DNA of 64,000 nucleotides from contig NZ_JAYLLH010000013.1 in the NCBI RefSeq assembly GCF_035818635.1, positions 47,508 to 111,507 of the forward strand, read 5' to 3'. Each line of letters starts with the position of its first letter. Position 1 is the stretch's first letter. The stretch comes from Mesobacterium_A hydrothermale (GTDB taxonomy: Bacteria; Pseudomonadota; Alphaproteobacteria; Rhodobacterales; Rhodobacteraceae). The notes beneath the pieces are model-generated. The model saw only the letters and a program-made list of their open reading frames with translations. It was not told the origin of the DNA and ran no database searches. The position numbers were made by a program, and so were the translations under genes. Below, piece after piece: positions 25,816 to 34,716 of the stretch.

Positions 25816-26678
25816 GCCGCGGCCTTCGCCTCTTTCAGGGCTTCTTCCAGGTGTTCGTAGCTGGGGCGGTAATGCGCGGGCGATCCCTGGCGGCCCACTT
25901 CGATACAGATGTTGACGCCGTGGTTGTAAAGGCTGGCCACGATCACGTCGCGGATCATCTGGTAAAATGCGGCCTCGTCCTCGATCACCGCCTTCAGCTT
26001 GGACGCGAAGGGGCCGACAAGCCCATAGGCCAGGAACACGCCCAGGAAGGTACCCACCAGCGCGCCGCCGATCAGCTTGCCCAGAACCTCTGGCGGCTGG
26101 TCGATCGACCCCATGGTCTTGATCACGCCCAGAACGGCGGCAACGATCCCCAGTGCGGGCAGGCCGTCGGCAACGGTCTGCAATGCATGGCTGGAATGCA
26201 GGTTGTGGTGCAGCATCGACTCCAGCCGCTTTTCCAGAACCTCTTCCACCTGATGGGGATCGTCGTAGTTCATGGAGGCAGAGCGCAGCGTGTCGCAGAT
26301 CATCTCGACCGCGGTCCTGTCGCCAAGGATGCGTGGATACCGCTGGAACAGGGACGACTCGGACGGGTTTTCGATGTGTTCTTCCAGCGCGACGGGGCTT
26401 TGCCGCCCGACCCGCAGCAATTCGTGCAGCAGGCACAAAAGGTCCTGGTAATCCTGGGTTTTCCACTTCGGCCCCTTGAACACCTTGCCGATGTCCTTGA
26501 CCGTGTGCTTGGCCGACGGGCCATCGTTGCTGATGATGAATGCGCCGGCGGCGGCGCCACCGATCATCATCATTTCGAACGGCAGGGATTTCAGGATGAT
26601 GCCCAGCTTGCCCCCCGCGGCAATATAGCCGCCGAAGACCATGACAAAGATCACCGCGATTCCGACCAGACCCAGCAC
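25812..26678 (-). CDS. motA: flagellar motor stator protein MotA
   Basis: Inner-membrane proton-channel subunit of the flagellar motor, 288 residues. It has the family N-terminus (MLGLVGIAVIFVMVFGGYIA), the cytoplasmic loop motif IENPSESSLFQRYPRIL and the two channel prolines (DGLPALGIVAAV, GLVGPFASKL). The start is GTG 26678: AGGAGG lies 6 bases before it, and the resulting N-terminus aligns with E. coli MotA. A TTG at 26696 would put that ribosome site inside the gene. MotB is not adjacent; the downstream gene is the unknown secreted protein. Confidence 0.92.
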   Translation of the reverse strand: MLGLVGIAVIFVMVFGGYIAAGGKLGIILKSLPFEMMMIGGAAAGAFIISNDGPSAKHTVKDIGKVFKGPKWKTQDYQDLLCLLHELLRVGRQSPVALEEHIENPSESSLFQRYPRILGDRTAVEMICDTLRSASMNYDDPHQVEEVLEKRLESMLHHNLHSSHALQTVADGLPALGIVAAVLGVIKTMGSIDQPPEVLGKLIGGALVGTFLGVFLAYGLVGPFASKLKAVIEDEAAFYQMIRDVIVASLYNHGVNICIEVGRQGSPAHYRPSYEHLEEALKEAKAAA

Positions 26679-26745
26679 CAGACCCCTCCTGAACAATGAC
26701 GGGTCCGGTTTGGCATGAAAGGCTTAAGGAAATCTCAGCGCCGGA

Positions 26746-28278
26746 TCAGAGCAGGGTTACGATCCCCTCAAGCAAGAGCGCGCCAAGGATCAGCCCGCCC
26801 AGCCCCCAGATCAGCCGCGTCGGCCAAAGCGACGGGGGCTTTTGCTCTTCGGGCGTGGCCTGCCGGATCAGCGCCGCCTCGACGATCGCGGGCAGGCGGG
26901 GGCCGAAACGGGCCAGCACCTTGGCGGTCTTGAACAGGTCGCCCGCAACGGCGCGCGGCCCGATAGAGGTCTTGATGTATTCCTGCACGACGGGCTTCGC
27001 CACGTCCCAGATGTTCATCTTGGGGTCCAGCGACCGCGCCACGCCTTCGACCACCACCATGGTGCGTTGCAGCAGGATCAGTTCGGTCCGGGTCTGCATG
27101 CCGAACCGTTCGGTGACCTCGAACAGATAGGCCAGCAGGCGGCCCATCGAAATCCGCGTGGCGTCCATCCCGAAGATCGGTTCGCCAACCGCGCGCAGGG
27201 CGCGGGCGAATTCATCGACATCGCGGTCGCCGGGCACATAGCCCGCCTCGAAATGCACCTCGGCCACGCGCTTGTAATCGCGCTGGATAAAGCCGAACAG
27301 GATCTCGGCATAGACTCGGCGGGTGTATTCGTCGATATGGCCCATGATGCCAAAGTCATAGGCGATGATATCGCCGTTGGCCGCGACCTTCAGGTTGCCC
27401 TGGTGCATGTCGGCGTGGAAAAAGCCGTCGCGCAGCGCGTGGTTCAGGAACAGTTGCAGCACGCGTTTCGACAGGGCTGGGCGGTCCTGGCCCGCCGCGT
27501 CCAGCGCGTCGTTGTCGCCCAGCGGCACACCTTCGGCCCAGCTCATCGTCATCACGCGGCGGCCGGAATATTCCCATTTGATGACGGGCAGCTGAAAGCC
27601 CGCGTCATTCACCGTGTTGGCGGCAAATTCGCTGGCCGCCGCGGATTCCAGCCGCAGGTCCAGTTCGCCGTTCACCACGCCCTCGAAATGCTTGATCACC
27701 TCCATCGGGCGCAGACGGCGCGAGGCGGGGGACAAAAGCTCGATGAAGCGGGCGGCGAAATAGAAGGCGTCGATATCCTTGTGAAAGGCGCGCTCGATCC
27801 CGGGGCGCAGGATCTTGACCGCCACGATCTCTCCGGTTTCGGCCAGTTGCGCCTTGTGGACCTGCGCGATCGACGCGGCGGCGACGGGCTCGCTGAAGGA
27901 CGAAAACAGCGTGTCGGTGGGCTGTTCCAGCTCGCGCTCCACCGCTTTCTTCGCCTCGAAAACGGAAAACGGCGGCAGTTTGTCCTGCAACACGCGCAAC
28001 TGCTGCGCCAGTTCATCCCCGGCGATATCGGGCCGGGTCGACAGCACCTGCCCGAACTTGATATAGGCCGGTCCCAGCGCCGACAGAGCGCGGGTCAGCG
28101 GCGGCATCGACGGATCGCCGGCATAGCCCAGCCACTTGAACGGCCAGCCGATGACACGGGCGGCAATGCGCAGCGGGCGCGGCGCATCAAACGCGTCCAG
28201 CACCTGCCCCATGGCCCCGGTCCGTTCCAGCGTGGCACCGGTCCGGATCAGCCGCCAGATGTTATGCGGGCCTCTCAT
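26746..28278 (-). CDS. ubiB: ubiquinone biosynthesis protein UbiB
   Basis: Atypical protein-kinase-like ATPase needed for ubiquinone synthesis, membrane associated. 510 residues. UbiB features are the KxGQ motif (AYIKFGQVLSTRPD), the Ala-rich nucleotide loop (VAAASIAQVHKA), the catalytic HADMHQGN and the DFG metal site (AYDFGIMG). Two hydrophobic helices close the C-terminus (LIWGLGGLILGALLLEGIV). The start overlaps the stop of a possible tiny gene (ATGA) that links it to ubiE. Confidence 0.95.
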   Translation of the reverse strand: MRGPHNIWRLIRTGATLERTGAMGQVLDAFDAPRPLRIAARVIGWPFKWLGYAGDPSMPPLTRALSALGPAYIKFGQVLSTRPDIAGDELAQQLRVLQDKLPPFSVFEAKKAVERELEQPTDTLFSSFSEPVAAASIAQVHKAQLAETGEIVAVKILRPGIERAFHKDIDAFYFAARFIELLSPASRRLRPMEVIKHFEGVVNGELDLRLESAAASEFAANTVNDAGFQLPVIKWEYSGRRVMTMSWAEGVPLGDNDALDAAGQDRPALSKRVLQLFLNHALRDGFFHADMHQGNLKVAANGDIIAYDFGIMGHIDEYTRRVYAEILFGFIQRDYKRVAEVHFEAGYVPGDRDVDEFARALRAVGEPIFGMDATRISMGRLLAYLFEVTERFGMQTRTELILLQRTMVVVEGVARSLDPKMNIWDVAKPVVQEYIKTSIGPRAVAGDLFKTAKVLARFGPRLPAIVEAALIRQATPEEQKPPSLWPTRLIWGLGGLILGALLLEGIVTLL

Positions 28279-28409
28279 GCGTCATCCTTCGGGGCGGGTT
28301 TGGTCGGGGCAGTCTGTGGCGTGTCCTGCGCCGGTTGCCGGACCTGTGCCCAGAACATCTGTCCGCCGCCGCAGGCCGATGGCGGGCGGGGTGTGTCGCG
28401 CTGGCTCAA
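28275..28409 (-). CDS. candidate 44-residue protein between ubiE and ubiB
   Basis: A TTG at 28409 overlapping the ubiE stop opens a 44-codon frame that ends in an ATGA with the ubiB start, so both junctions have the form of coupled genes. The peptide begins MSQRDTPRPPSACGGGQMFW and continues AQVRQPAQDTP to a KPAPKDDA end. It is Pro/Gln-rich with a CGGGQMFWAQV core and has no signal peptide or membrane helix. GGAAG lies a few bases upstream, closer than ideal. It explains an otherwise empty 127-base gap inside a tight operon, but could be chance in G+C-rich DNA. Confidence 0.45.
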   Translation of the reverse strand: MSQRDTPRPPSACGGGQMFWAQVRQPAQDTPQTAPTKPAPKDDA

Positions 28410-29158
28410 ATCTTCCACCCCGAATGCAGGCAGGCGATGCCCATGGTCAGGTTGCGGTACTTGGCGTTCTCGAAACCGGCGGCCTTTACCATCGACAGAA
28501 AGGTTTCCTGGTCGGGGAACTTGCGGATCGATTCCACAAGGTACTGATAGCTGTCGCGATCCCCGGCAATCACCTGCCCCATGCGCGGGATGATGTTGAA
28601 CGAATACAGGTCATAGACCTTCTGCATCATGTCGTTGGGGATCTGGCTGAATTCCAGCACCATCAGCCGGCCACCGGGCTTCAGCACGCGAAAGGCTTCG
28701 TTCAGCGCCTCTTGCGGGCGGGTGACGTTCCGGATGCCGAACGAGATCGTGTAGACGTCAAACGTGTTGTCCGGGAACGGCAGCGCCATCGCGTCGCCCA
28801 CCACCCAGTCAAGGCTGTCGGCCATCGTCCCGGCCTCAGCCCGCTTGCGGCCCTCGACCAGCATCGGTTCGGTCAGGTCCAGCACCGTGGCATGACCATG
28901 CCCCGCGCGTTTCAGGAAGCGAAAGGAAATGTCGCCGGTACCGCCCGCCACATCCAGCAGCCGCTGCCCCGGGCGTGGTGCCAGCCAATCCATCATCGCG
29001 TCTTTCCAGACCCGGTGAATGCCCATGCTCATCGCATCGTTCATCACGTCGTATTTCGACGCGACCGAGCCAAAGACGCCCTGAACGCGCCCGGCCTTTT
29101 CGGTTTCGGGGACTTCCTGAAACCCGAAATGGGTGGTTTTTCCGATGTCGTCCGTCAT
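28406..29158 (-). CDS. ubiE: demethylmenaquinone/2-polyprenyl-benzoquinol methyltransferase UbiE
   Basis: SAM-dependent C-methyltransferase of ubiquinone synthesis, 250 residues. Visible are KTTHFGFQEVPETEKAGRV at the start, the SAM loop LLDVAGGTGDISFRFL, GDAMALPFPDNTFDVYTISF and the signature RVLKPGGRLMVLEFS. It is divergent from mutM (85 bases apart) and leads the ubiE-ubiB unit. Confidence 0.96.
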   Translation of the reverse strand: MTDDIGKTTHFGFQEVPETEKAGRVQGVFGSVASKYDVMNDAMSMGIHRVWKDAMMDWLAPRPGQRLLDVAGGTGDISFRFLKRAGHGHATVLDLTEPMLVEGRKRAEAGTMADSLDWVVGDAMALPFPDNTFDVYTISFGIRNVTRPQEALNEAFRVLKPGGRLMVLEFSQIPNDMMQKVYDLYSFNIIPRMGQVIAGDRDSYQYLVESIRKFPDQETFLSMVKAAGFENAKYRNLTMGIACLHSGWKI

Positions 29159-29243
29159 GGGTCTTGCCGTCCTTGTGCTTCGCCTTTCTTATAGAGCGCC
29201 CGACCGCCGTTACAATGCGTCCCGCTGCACAGGATCGCCGCAG

Positions 29244-30095
29244 ATGCCCGAACTTCCCGAAGTCGAAACCGTCCGCCGCGGCCTTGCGCCGGTGATGGAA
29301 GGCCATGTGATTGCCCGCGCCACCGTCAACCGCCCGGACCTGCGCTGGCCCTTTCCCGACCGGATGGCGGACCGGCTGACGGGTCAGACGGTGCTGCAAT
29401 TGCGGCGGCGGTCGAAATACATCCTGGCCGATCTGGCCTCGGGCGAGTCGCTGTTGATCCATCTGGGCATGTCGGGGCGGATGCTGGTGTCGGGCGACCC
29501 TTTGGGCGTGTTCGTGCATGACCATCCGGCGCCGGAAAAGCATGACCACGTGGTCTTTGACATGGACAACGGCGCGCGCATCACCTTCAACGACCCGCGC
29601 CGGTTCGGCGCGATGGACCTGCTGCCGACCCTGGGGGCAGAGGCGCACCCGCTGCTGGCCAGGCTGGGGCCCGAACCTCTGGGCAACCAGTTCGACGAAT
29701 CCCACCTCGTCGCGGCCTTCCGGGGCAAGAACGCTCCCGTCAAATCGGCGCTTCTGGATCAGCACATCGTTGCCGGGCTGGGCAATATCTATGTCTGCGA
29801 GTCGCTCTACCGCGCCCGCATCCACCCCGCGCGCAAGGCCGGACGGATCGCCGCACCGCGCGTCGCGGCGCTGGTGCCGATCATCCGCGCGGTGCTGCAA
29901 GAGGCGATCGCGGCAGGCGGATCGTCGCTGCGCGACTTCCGGCAGGCGGACGGTGAACTGGGCTATTTCCAACACAATTTCGACGTCTACGACCGCGAAG
30001 GCGCCCCCTGCCGCACCCCCGGGTGCCGTTCGGACATCCGGCGCATCGTGCAATCGGGCCGATCCAGTTTCTATTGCCCGACCTGCCAAAGATAG
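29244..30095 (+). CDS. mutM: formamidopyrimidine-DNA glycosylase
   Basis: Excises 8-oxoguanine and formamidopyrimidines and cuts at the abasic site. 283 residues. The catalytic N-terminus PELPEVET follows Met removal, with LGMSGRM, NDPRRFG and GLGNIYVCE in the body. The C-terminal zinc finger has four cysteines (CRTPGC and CPTC) spaced for metal binding. The ATG at 29244 is fixed by the need for Pro as residue 2. Confidence 0.97.
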   Translation: MPELPEVETVRRGLAPVMEGHVIARATVNRPDLRWPFPDRMADRLTGQTVLQLRRRSKYILADLASGESLLIHLGMSGRMLVSGDPLGVFVHDHPAPEKHDHVVFDMDNGARITFNDPRRFGAMDLLPTLGAEAHPLLARLGPEPLGNQFDESHLVAAFRGKNAPVKSALLDQHIVAGLGNIYVCESLYRARIHPARKAGRIAAPRVAALVPIIRAVLQEAIAAGGSSLRDFRQADGELGYFQHNFDVYDREGAPCRTPGCRSDIRRIVQSGRSSFYCPTCQR

Positions 30096-30158
30096 CTTGA
30101 TCCGGGTGGGTCACATGCTAAGCACAGGGTCTGACAGAAACCGACCGGAGCCGGCAAT

Positions 30159-30935
30159 ATGGCCTATGAGACGATCATCGTCGAAGTCGAAGACAGCGTC
30201 TGCACGATCAAGCTCAATCGTCCCGAGGCGCTGAATGCGCTCAACAGCCACCTGCTGGGCGAGCTTTGCGACGCGCTGCAAGCCGCGGATCAAAATGACA
30301 AGGTGCGCTGCATCGTGCTGACCGGGTCGGCCAAGGCCTTTGCCGCCGGGGCCGACATCAAGGAAATGTCCGAGAAAAGCTTTGTCGACATGTTCCTGTC
30401 CGACTTCTTCGGCGAACCGCACCGCGATTTCATGGCGATCCGCAAACCGATCATCGCCGCCGTCGCCGGGTATGCGCTGGGCGGCGGGTGCGAACTGGCC
30501 ATGATGTGCGATTTCATCATCGCCGCTGACAACGCCAAGTTCGGCCAGCCGGAAATCAACCTGGGTGTCATTCCCGGCATGGGCGGCACCCAGCGCCTGA
30601 CCCGATTTGTCGGCAAGTCCAAGGCCATGGACATGAACCTGACCGGCCGTTTCATGGACGCCGAAGAGGCAGAGCGTTCCGGCCTCGTCAGTCGCGTCGT
30701 GCCGGCCAAGACCCTGCTGGAAGAAGCGCAGGCCATCGCCGCGAAGATCGCCGAGAAATCGATGCTGACCACCATCGCCATCAAGGAATCGGTCAACCGG
30801 TCGTACGAAACCACGATGACCGAAGGGCTGCTTTACGAACGCCGCGTGTTCCATTCGCTGTTCAACACCGAAGACCAGAAAGAAGGTATGGCCGCATTCC
30901 AGGAAAAGCGTCAGGCGCAGTTCCGCGACCGCTGA
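30159..30935 (+). CDS. enoyl-CoA hydratase
   Basis: Crotonase-fold hydratase of beta-oxidation, 258 residues. Both catalytic glutamates are in place (GGGCELAMMCD and GQPEINLGVIPG), with the oxyanion-hole segments FAAGADIKEM and YALGGGCE. Sequence is close to the short-chain hydratases (EchA/FadB1 type). It stands alone between mutM and rpsT with its own terminator. Confidence 0.93.
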   Translation: MAYETIIVEVEDSVCTIKLNRPEALNALNSHLLGELCDALQAADQNDKVRCIVLTGSAKAFAAGADIKEMSEKSFVDMFLSDFFGEPHRDFMAIRKPIIAAVAGYALGGGCELAMMCDFIIAADNAKFGQPEINLGVIPGMGGTQRLTRFVGKSKAMDMNLTGRFMDAEEAERSGLVSRVVPAKTLLEEAQAIAAKIAEKSMLTTIAIKESVNRSYETTMTEGLLYERRVFHSLFNTEDQKEGMAAFQEKRQAQFRDR

Positions 30936-30963
30936 TCAAGGGGCGTTCTGCCGCACCGATTCG

Positions 30964-30998
30964 GGCGCTGCCGGGACACCGGCGGCGCCTTTCCTTTA
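30964..30998 (+). terminator. terminator after the enoyl-CoA hydratase gene
   Basis: Arms GGCGCTGCCGG and CCGGCGGCGCC (one G-T pair) with a 4-base loop run into TTTTCCTTTA, 28 bases beyond the stop codon. Confidence 0.75.
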
Positions 30999-31012
30999 TG
31001 CAGCTGCGATAT

Positions 31013-31040
31013 GCATGGGGTGTGCATGGGGTGTGCATGG
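31013..31040 (+). repeat. short 11-base tandem repeat
   Basis: GCATGGGGTGT is repeated twice in full and then begins a third time (GCATGG). It lies in the gap between the hydratase terminator and the rpsT promoter. No function is apparent. Confidence 0.7.
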
Positions 31041-31068
31041 CCGAATCCGGCGCCGGAAAGTTTGCACT

Positions 31069-31096
31069 TTGCATTTTCGGCAATAGCCGCTATAGC
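31069..31096 (+). promoter_or_regulatory. likely rpsT promoter
   Basis: TTGCAT (31069-31074), 16 bases, TATAGC (31091-31096) is a fair sigma-70 pair about 110 bases before rpsT, downstream of the hydratase terminator. Confidence 0.5.
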
Positions 31097-31208
31097 CCGC
31101 CTCCACATGCGCGTGATGCCCGCTTAGGCAAGAATCGATCCGTCGGACGAAGTCCGGCCAACGTGGTGCGTTGCGCAAGATATTCGAACGATAGACAGGA
31201 CCGATCTC

Positions 31209-31472
31209 ATGGCAAATTCGCCCCAGGCAAAGAAACGCGCACGTCAAAACGAAAAGCGCTTTGCCATCAACAAAGCACGCCGTTCGCGCATCCGCACCTA
31301 CCTGCGCAAGGTCGAGGAAGCCATCGCTTCCGGTGACAAGGATGCCGCTGCAGCCGCCCTGCGCGCCGCCCAGCCCGAGCTGATGCGCGGTGTCACCAAA
31401 GGCGTGTTCCACAAGAATACCGCATCGCGGAAAATGTCGCGCCTGGCATCCCGCGTGAAGGCTCTGGGCTGA
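31209..31472 (+). CDS. rpsT: 30S ribosomal protein S20
   Basis: 87 residues, strongly basic, beginning MANSPQAKKRARQNEKRFAI as in S20, with the C-terminal HKNTASRKMSRLASRVKAL signature. It binds 16S rRNA in the 30S body. The rpsT-dnaA order is common in alphaproteobacteria. A strong terminator follows immediately. Confidence 0.97.
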   Translation: MANSPQAKKRARQNEKRFAINKARRSRIRTYLRKVEEAIASGDKDAAAAALRAAQPELMRGVTKGVFHKNTASRKMSRLASRVKALG

Positions 31473-31494
31473 TCCAAGTCTTTGAGTTTAAAAT

Positions 31495-31525
31495 AAAAAA
31501 GCACCGCTTTGCGCGGTGCTTTTTG
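31495..31525 (+). terminator. rpsT terminator
   Basis: AAAAAAGCACCGC, a short TTT loop, GCGGTGC and TTTTT form a clear rho-independent terminator 22 bases after rpsT. Confidence 0.92.
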
Positions 31526-31954
31526 CGTTGGTCCGGGGCATTTCTGCACGGGCAGGAGATTCTTTTCCGGCTTTTCCCGAGTCAAGAACGAAGATCGGTT
31601 GCCGCCCCTCTGACCGGGTTGGTAGGTTCGACCCTGCGAGTCACTTTGGGAAGTAACGATCGAGAGCTGACATCGTCCCGTTTATTTTGACGGAACAGAT
31701 GCAGGCGCGGGCTAAGGCAACTGCGAGCTTTGGTTTTTCCGCGTGGGGGCTGTCCTCCGGATCGGATTTAGTCATCACGTGGACCGGCGTGTCCGCGAAG
31801 CTGTGTCGGGGACAGGCACATCTTCGTGCGAATCGGGTTCAGGCGAAAAGCCCCTGCGCTCTGCGGCGCGGGCATGATGTTCTATTGCCTTCCTCGGGCG
31901 ACACGCCACTGAAATCGGGACAGTGGGCAAGAAGAATGAAACTTGGGGAACGGA
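31526..31954. other. dnaA upstream region
   Basis: 429 bases between the rpsT terminator and dnaA without a credible gene. A weak promoter-like pair TTGACG (31687-31692) and GGCTAA (31710-31715), spacer 17, faces dnaA. Two GANTC (CcrM) sites lie at 31579-31583 and 31638-31642, about the number expected by chance. I see no 9-mer DnaA boxes of the TTATNCACA type on either strand, so nothing marks it as the origin. Confidence 0.6.
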
Positions 31955-33361
31955 ATGGGTAGGGACGACGAGGGGATGTCAACGCCAGAGCTGTGGGCAA
32001 GCTTGCAGCATCAGATCAGCGAGATGGTCGGGCACAACAACTTCAAGAACTGGATCATACCGCTGGAATTCCAGGGAATCGTGGAGGAAACCGCGCGGTT
32101 CGGCGCGCCCACGACTTTTCTTGGCAGCTATGTGGATCAGAATTTCGGGGATTCCATCCTCGCGCAATTCAATCGGGCGGGCCACCAGGTCCGGCGGCTG
32201 AAGTTCGAGGTGGCGGCCAACACGGCCAAGCCCGTGAAAGGCGCCAAACCCGCGTCGCGGACCGCGACCGGCACCCTGGAACCGGCTGGGCAACTGGCGC
32301 AGACGGCCAATGCCGATGGTATCGTGTCGGCCCCGCTCGATCCGCGTTTTACCTTCGACACCTTCGTCGTCGGCAAACCGAACGAGCTGGCCCATGCTGC
32401 CGCGCGCCGCGTGGCTGAAGGCGGCCCCGTCGCGTTCAACCCGCTGTTCCTGTACGGTGGCGTCGGGCTTGGCAAAACCCACCTCATGCACGCCATCAGT
32501 TGGGAATTGCACCAACGCCGCCCGGATCTGAACATCCTGTATCTGTCGGCGGAACAGTTCATGTACCGGTTCGTGCAGGCGTTGCGTGACCGCAAGATGA
32601 TGGATTTCAAGGAAATCTTCCGGTCCGTCGATGTGCTTATGGTCGATGACGTACAATTCATCGCCGGCAAGGACAGCACCCAGGAAGAGTTCTTCCACAC
32701 GTTCAACGTGCTGGTCGATCAGCAGAAACAGATCATCATCTCGGCCGACCGCGCGCCGGACGAGATCACCGGGCTGGAAAACCGCATCCGCAGCCGTCTG
32801 CAAAGCGGGCTGGTCGTCGACCTGCACCCGACGGACTACGAATTGCGGTTGGGCATCCTGCAATCCAAGGCAGAGGCACAGCGCGTGCACTATCCGGGGC
32901 TCGAGATCGAGGACGGGATCCTCGAATTCCTGGCCCACCGGATCTCGACCAACGTGCGCGTGCTGGAAGGGGCGCTGACCCGCTTGTTTGCCTTTGCGTT
33001 CCTGGTGGGCAAGCCGATCAGTCTTGCGCTGACCCAGGACTGCCTTGCCGACGTGCTGCGCGCCTCGCAGCAGAAGATCTCGATTGAGGAAATCCAGCGC
33101 AAGGTGGCCGAACATTACAACATCCGGCTGTCCGATCTGGTTGGGCCCAAACGGCTGCGCAGCTTCGCGCGCCCGCGGCAGGTGGCGATGTACCTGTGCA
33201 AGCACATGACCAGCCGATCGCTGCCGGAAATCGGCCGCCGCTTCGGCGGGCGCGACCACACCACCGTGATGCACGGGGTGCGACGGATCGAAGAGCTGAA
33301 AGCCCAGGACGCGGCGATTGCCGAAGACCTGGAAATGCTGCGCCGCGCGCTGGAAAACTGA
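31955..33361 (+). CDS. dnaA: chromosomal replication initiator protein DnaA
   Basis: 468 residues. Domain I is at about 1-90 with NNFKNWIIPLEF, followed by a short linker. The AAA+ domain has Walker A GGVGLGKTHLMHA and Walker B VLMVDDVQF. The C-terminal helix-turn-helix has the signature GGRDHTTVMHGVRRI. Starts at TTG 31943, ATG 31955 and ATG 31976 are possible; ATG 31955 has GGGGAA at a workable distance, whereas GAGGGG is too close to 31976. dnaN and recF follow on the same strand. Confidence 0.96.
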   Translation: MGRDDEGMSTPELWASLQHQISEMVGHNNFKNWIIPLEFQGIVEETARFGAPTTFLGSYVDQNFGDSILAQFNRAGHQVRRLKFEVAANTAKPVKGAKPASRTATGTLEPAGQLAQTANADGIVSAPLDPRFTFDTFVVGKPNELAHAAARRVAEGGPVAFNPLFLYGGVGLGKTHLMHAISWELHQRRPDLNILYLSAEQFMYRFVQALRDRKMMDFKEIFRSVDVLMVDDVQFIAGKDSTQEEFFHTFNVLVDQQKQIIISADRAPDEITGLENRIRSRLQSGLVVDLHPTDYELRLGILQSKAEAQRVHYPGLEIEDGILEFLAHRISTNVRVLEGALTRLFAFAFLVGKPISLALTQDCLADVLRASQQKISIEEIQRKVAEHYNIRLSDLVGPKRLRSFARPRQVAMYLCKHMTSRSLPEIGRRFGGRDHTTVMHGVRRIEELKAQDAAIAEDLEMLRRALEN

Positions 33362-33502
33362 CGCGGGGAAAACACAGGCGGCGCGTCCTTGGGCGTGCCG
33401 CTTGACGATCCGCAATTTCCGTTCAACAAAAGCCTTTAACAGGGTTGGACAGCCGCGCTTGGCGGTTTACGGTTCCCATCCGCAATGACGGAGGACAGGG
33501 GC

Positions 33503-34621
33503 ATGAAATTCAGTATGGAACGGGCCGCGCTGCTGAAAGCAGTTTCGCAGGCGCAGTCTGTTGTGGAACGCCGCAACACGATCCCAATCCTTGCCAACGT
33601 GCTGATCGAGGCAGAGGGTGACACCATTCAGTTCCGCGCCACCGATCTGGATATCGAGGTGGTCGATAAAGGCCCCGGGATGGTCGAAAAGGCCGGCGCC
33701 ACCACCGTGGCCGCCGTCACCCTGCACGAAATCATCCGCAAGCTGCCCGACGGTGCGCTGGTCACCCTGTCCGATGACACCATGTCGGGCCGCCTGACGG
33801 TAGAGGCCGGGCGGTCTAACTTCACCCTTGCGACCCTGCCGAAGGAAGATTTCCCGGTCATGGCGTCGTCGGAATATGCCTCGAATTTCTCGGCCCCCGC
33901 GCCGGTTCTGCGGCGGCTGTTCGACAAGTCGAAATTCGCGATCTCGACCGAGGAAACCCGGTATTACCTGAACGGCGTCTACATGCATGTGGCAGAGGCC
34001 GATGGCGGTCGTGTCCTGCGTTGCGTCGCGACCGACGGCCACCGACTGGCCCGGATCGACGCCGACCTGCCCGCCGGGGCCGAGGCAATGCCCGGCGTGA
34101 TCGTGCCGCGCAAGACCGTGGGAGAGCTGCGCAAGCTTCTGGATGATGACGAAATGCAGATCGCCGTCAGCGTGTCGGAAACCAAGGTGCGGTTTGCCAC
34201 GCCGGAAATCACCCTGACGTCGAAGGTGATCGACGGCACCTTCCCCGATTATTCCCGCGTCATCCCCAGCGGCAACACCCGCCGCCTTGAAGTGGACGCC
34301 AGCGATTTCGCCAAGGCCGTGGACCGTGTCGCCACCGTCAGCAGCGAACGCTCGCGCGCGGTGAAGCTGGCGCTGGAAGAAGACCGGCTGATCTTGTCGG
34401 TCAATGCGCCCGACAACGGCTCGGCCGAGGAAGAACTGGCCGTGGCCTATGACGACGAGCCGCTGGAAATTGGCTTCAACGCGAAATACTTGCTGGAAAT
34501 CGCCAGCCAGGTGGACCGTGAAAACGCCGTTTTCCTGTTCAACTCTGCCGCCGACCCGACGCTGATGCGCGAAGGTAACGACACCTCTGCGGTCTATGTC
34601 GTCATGCCGATGCGTGTATGA
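33503..34621 (+). CDS. dnaN: DNA polymerase III beta sliding clamp
   Basis: 372 residues, beginning MKFSMERAALLKAVSQAQSV. Three clamp-fold domains are evident, with the conserved TDGHRLA in the middle domain and the C-terminal end VYVVMPMRV typical of beta clamps. The ATG at 33503 follows GGAGGACAG; an in-frame ATG 18 bases upstream is less well placed. 141 bases separate it from dnaA and a terminator follows. Confidence 0.97.
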   Translation: MKFSMERAALLKAVSQAQSVVERRNTIPILANVLIEAEGDTIQFRATDLDIEVVDKGPGMVEKAGATTVAAVTLHEIIRKLPDGALVTLSDDTMSGRLTVEAGRSNFTLATLPKEDFPVMASSEYASNFSAPAPVLRRLFDKSKFAISTEETRYYLNGVYMHVAEADGGRVLRCVATDGHRLARIDADLPAGAEAMPGVIVPRKTVGELRKLLDDDEMQIAVSVSETKVRFATPEITLTSKVIDGTFPDYSRVIPSGNTRRLEVDASDFAKAVDRVATVSSERSRAVKLALEEDRLILSVNAPDNGSAEEELAVAYDDEPLEIGFNAKYLLEIASQVDRENAVFLFNSAADPTLMREGNDTSAVYVVMPMRV

Positions 34622-34650
34622 CCGCGACGCACGGTGGGTGACCGACTGTC

Positions 34651-34679
34651 AAAGGCCTTGCGTTTCGCAGGGCCTTTTT
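34651..34679 (+). terminator. dnaN terminator
   Basis: AAAGGCCTTGCG, TTT loop, CGCAGGGCC then TTTTT. It separates dnaN from recF, whose start is about 40 bases further on, so recF probably depends on read-through or its own promoter. Confidence 0.85.
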
Positions 34680-34716
34680 CGTGGCGGCCCTTTCGATCCC
34701 GCGATACCTAAAGGCC

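Noticed and set aside
31473..31954. oriC next to dnaA
   Set aside because: No DnaA boxes or AT-rich unwinding stretch could be found by eye.
31687..31962. 91-codon frame upstream of dnaA
   Set aside because: No ribosome site, no family resemblance and it overlaps the dnaA start; composition looks non-coding.
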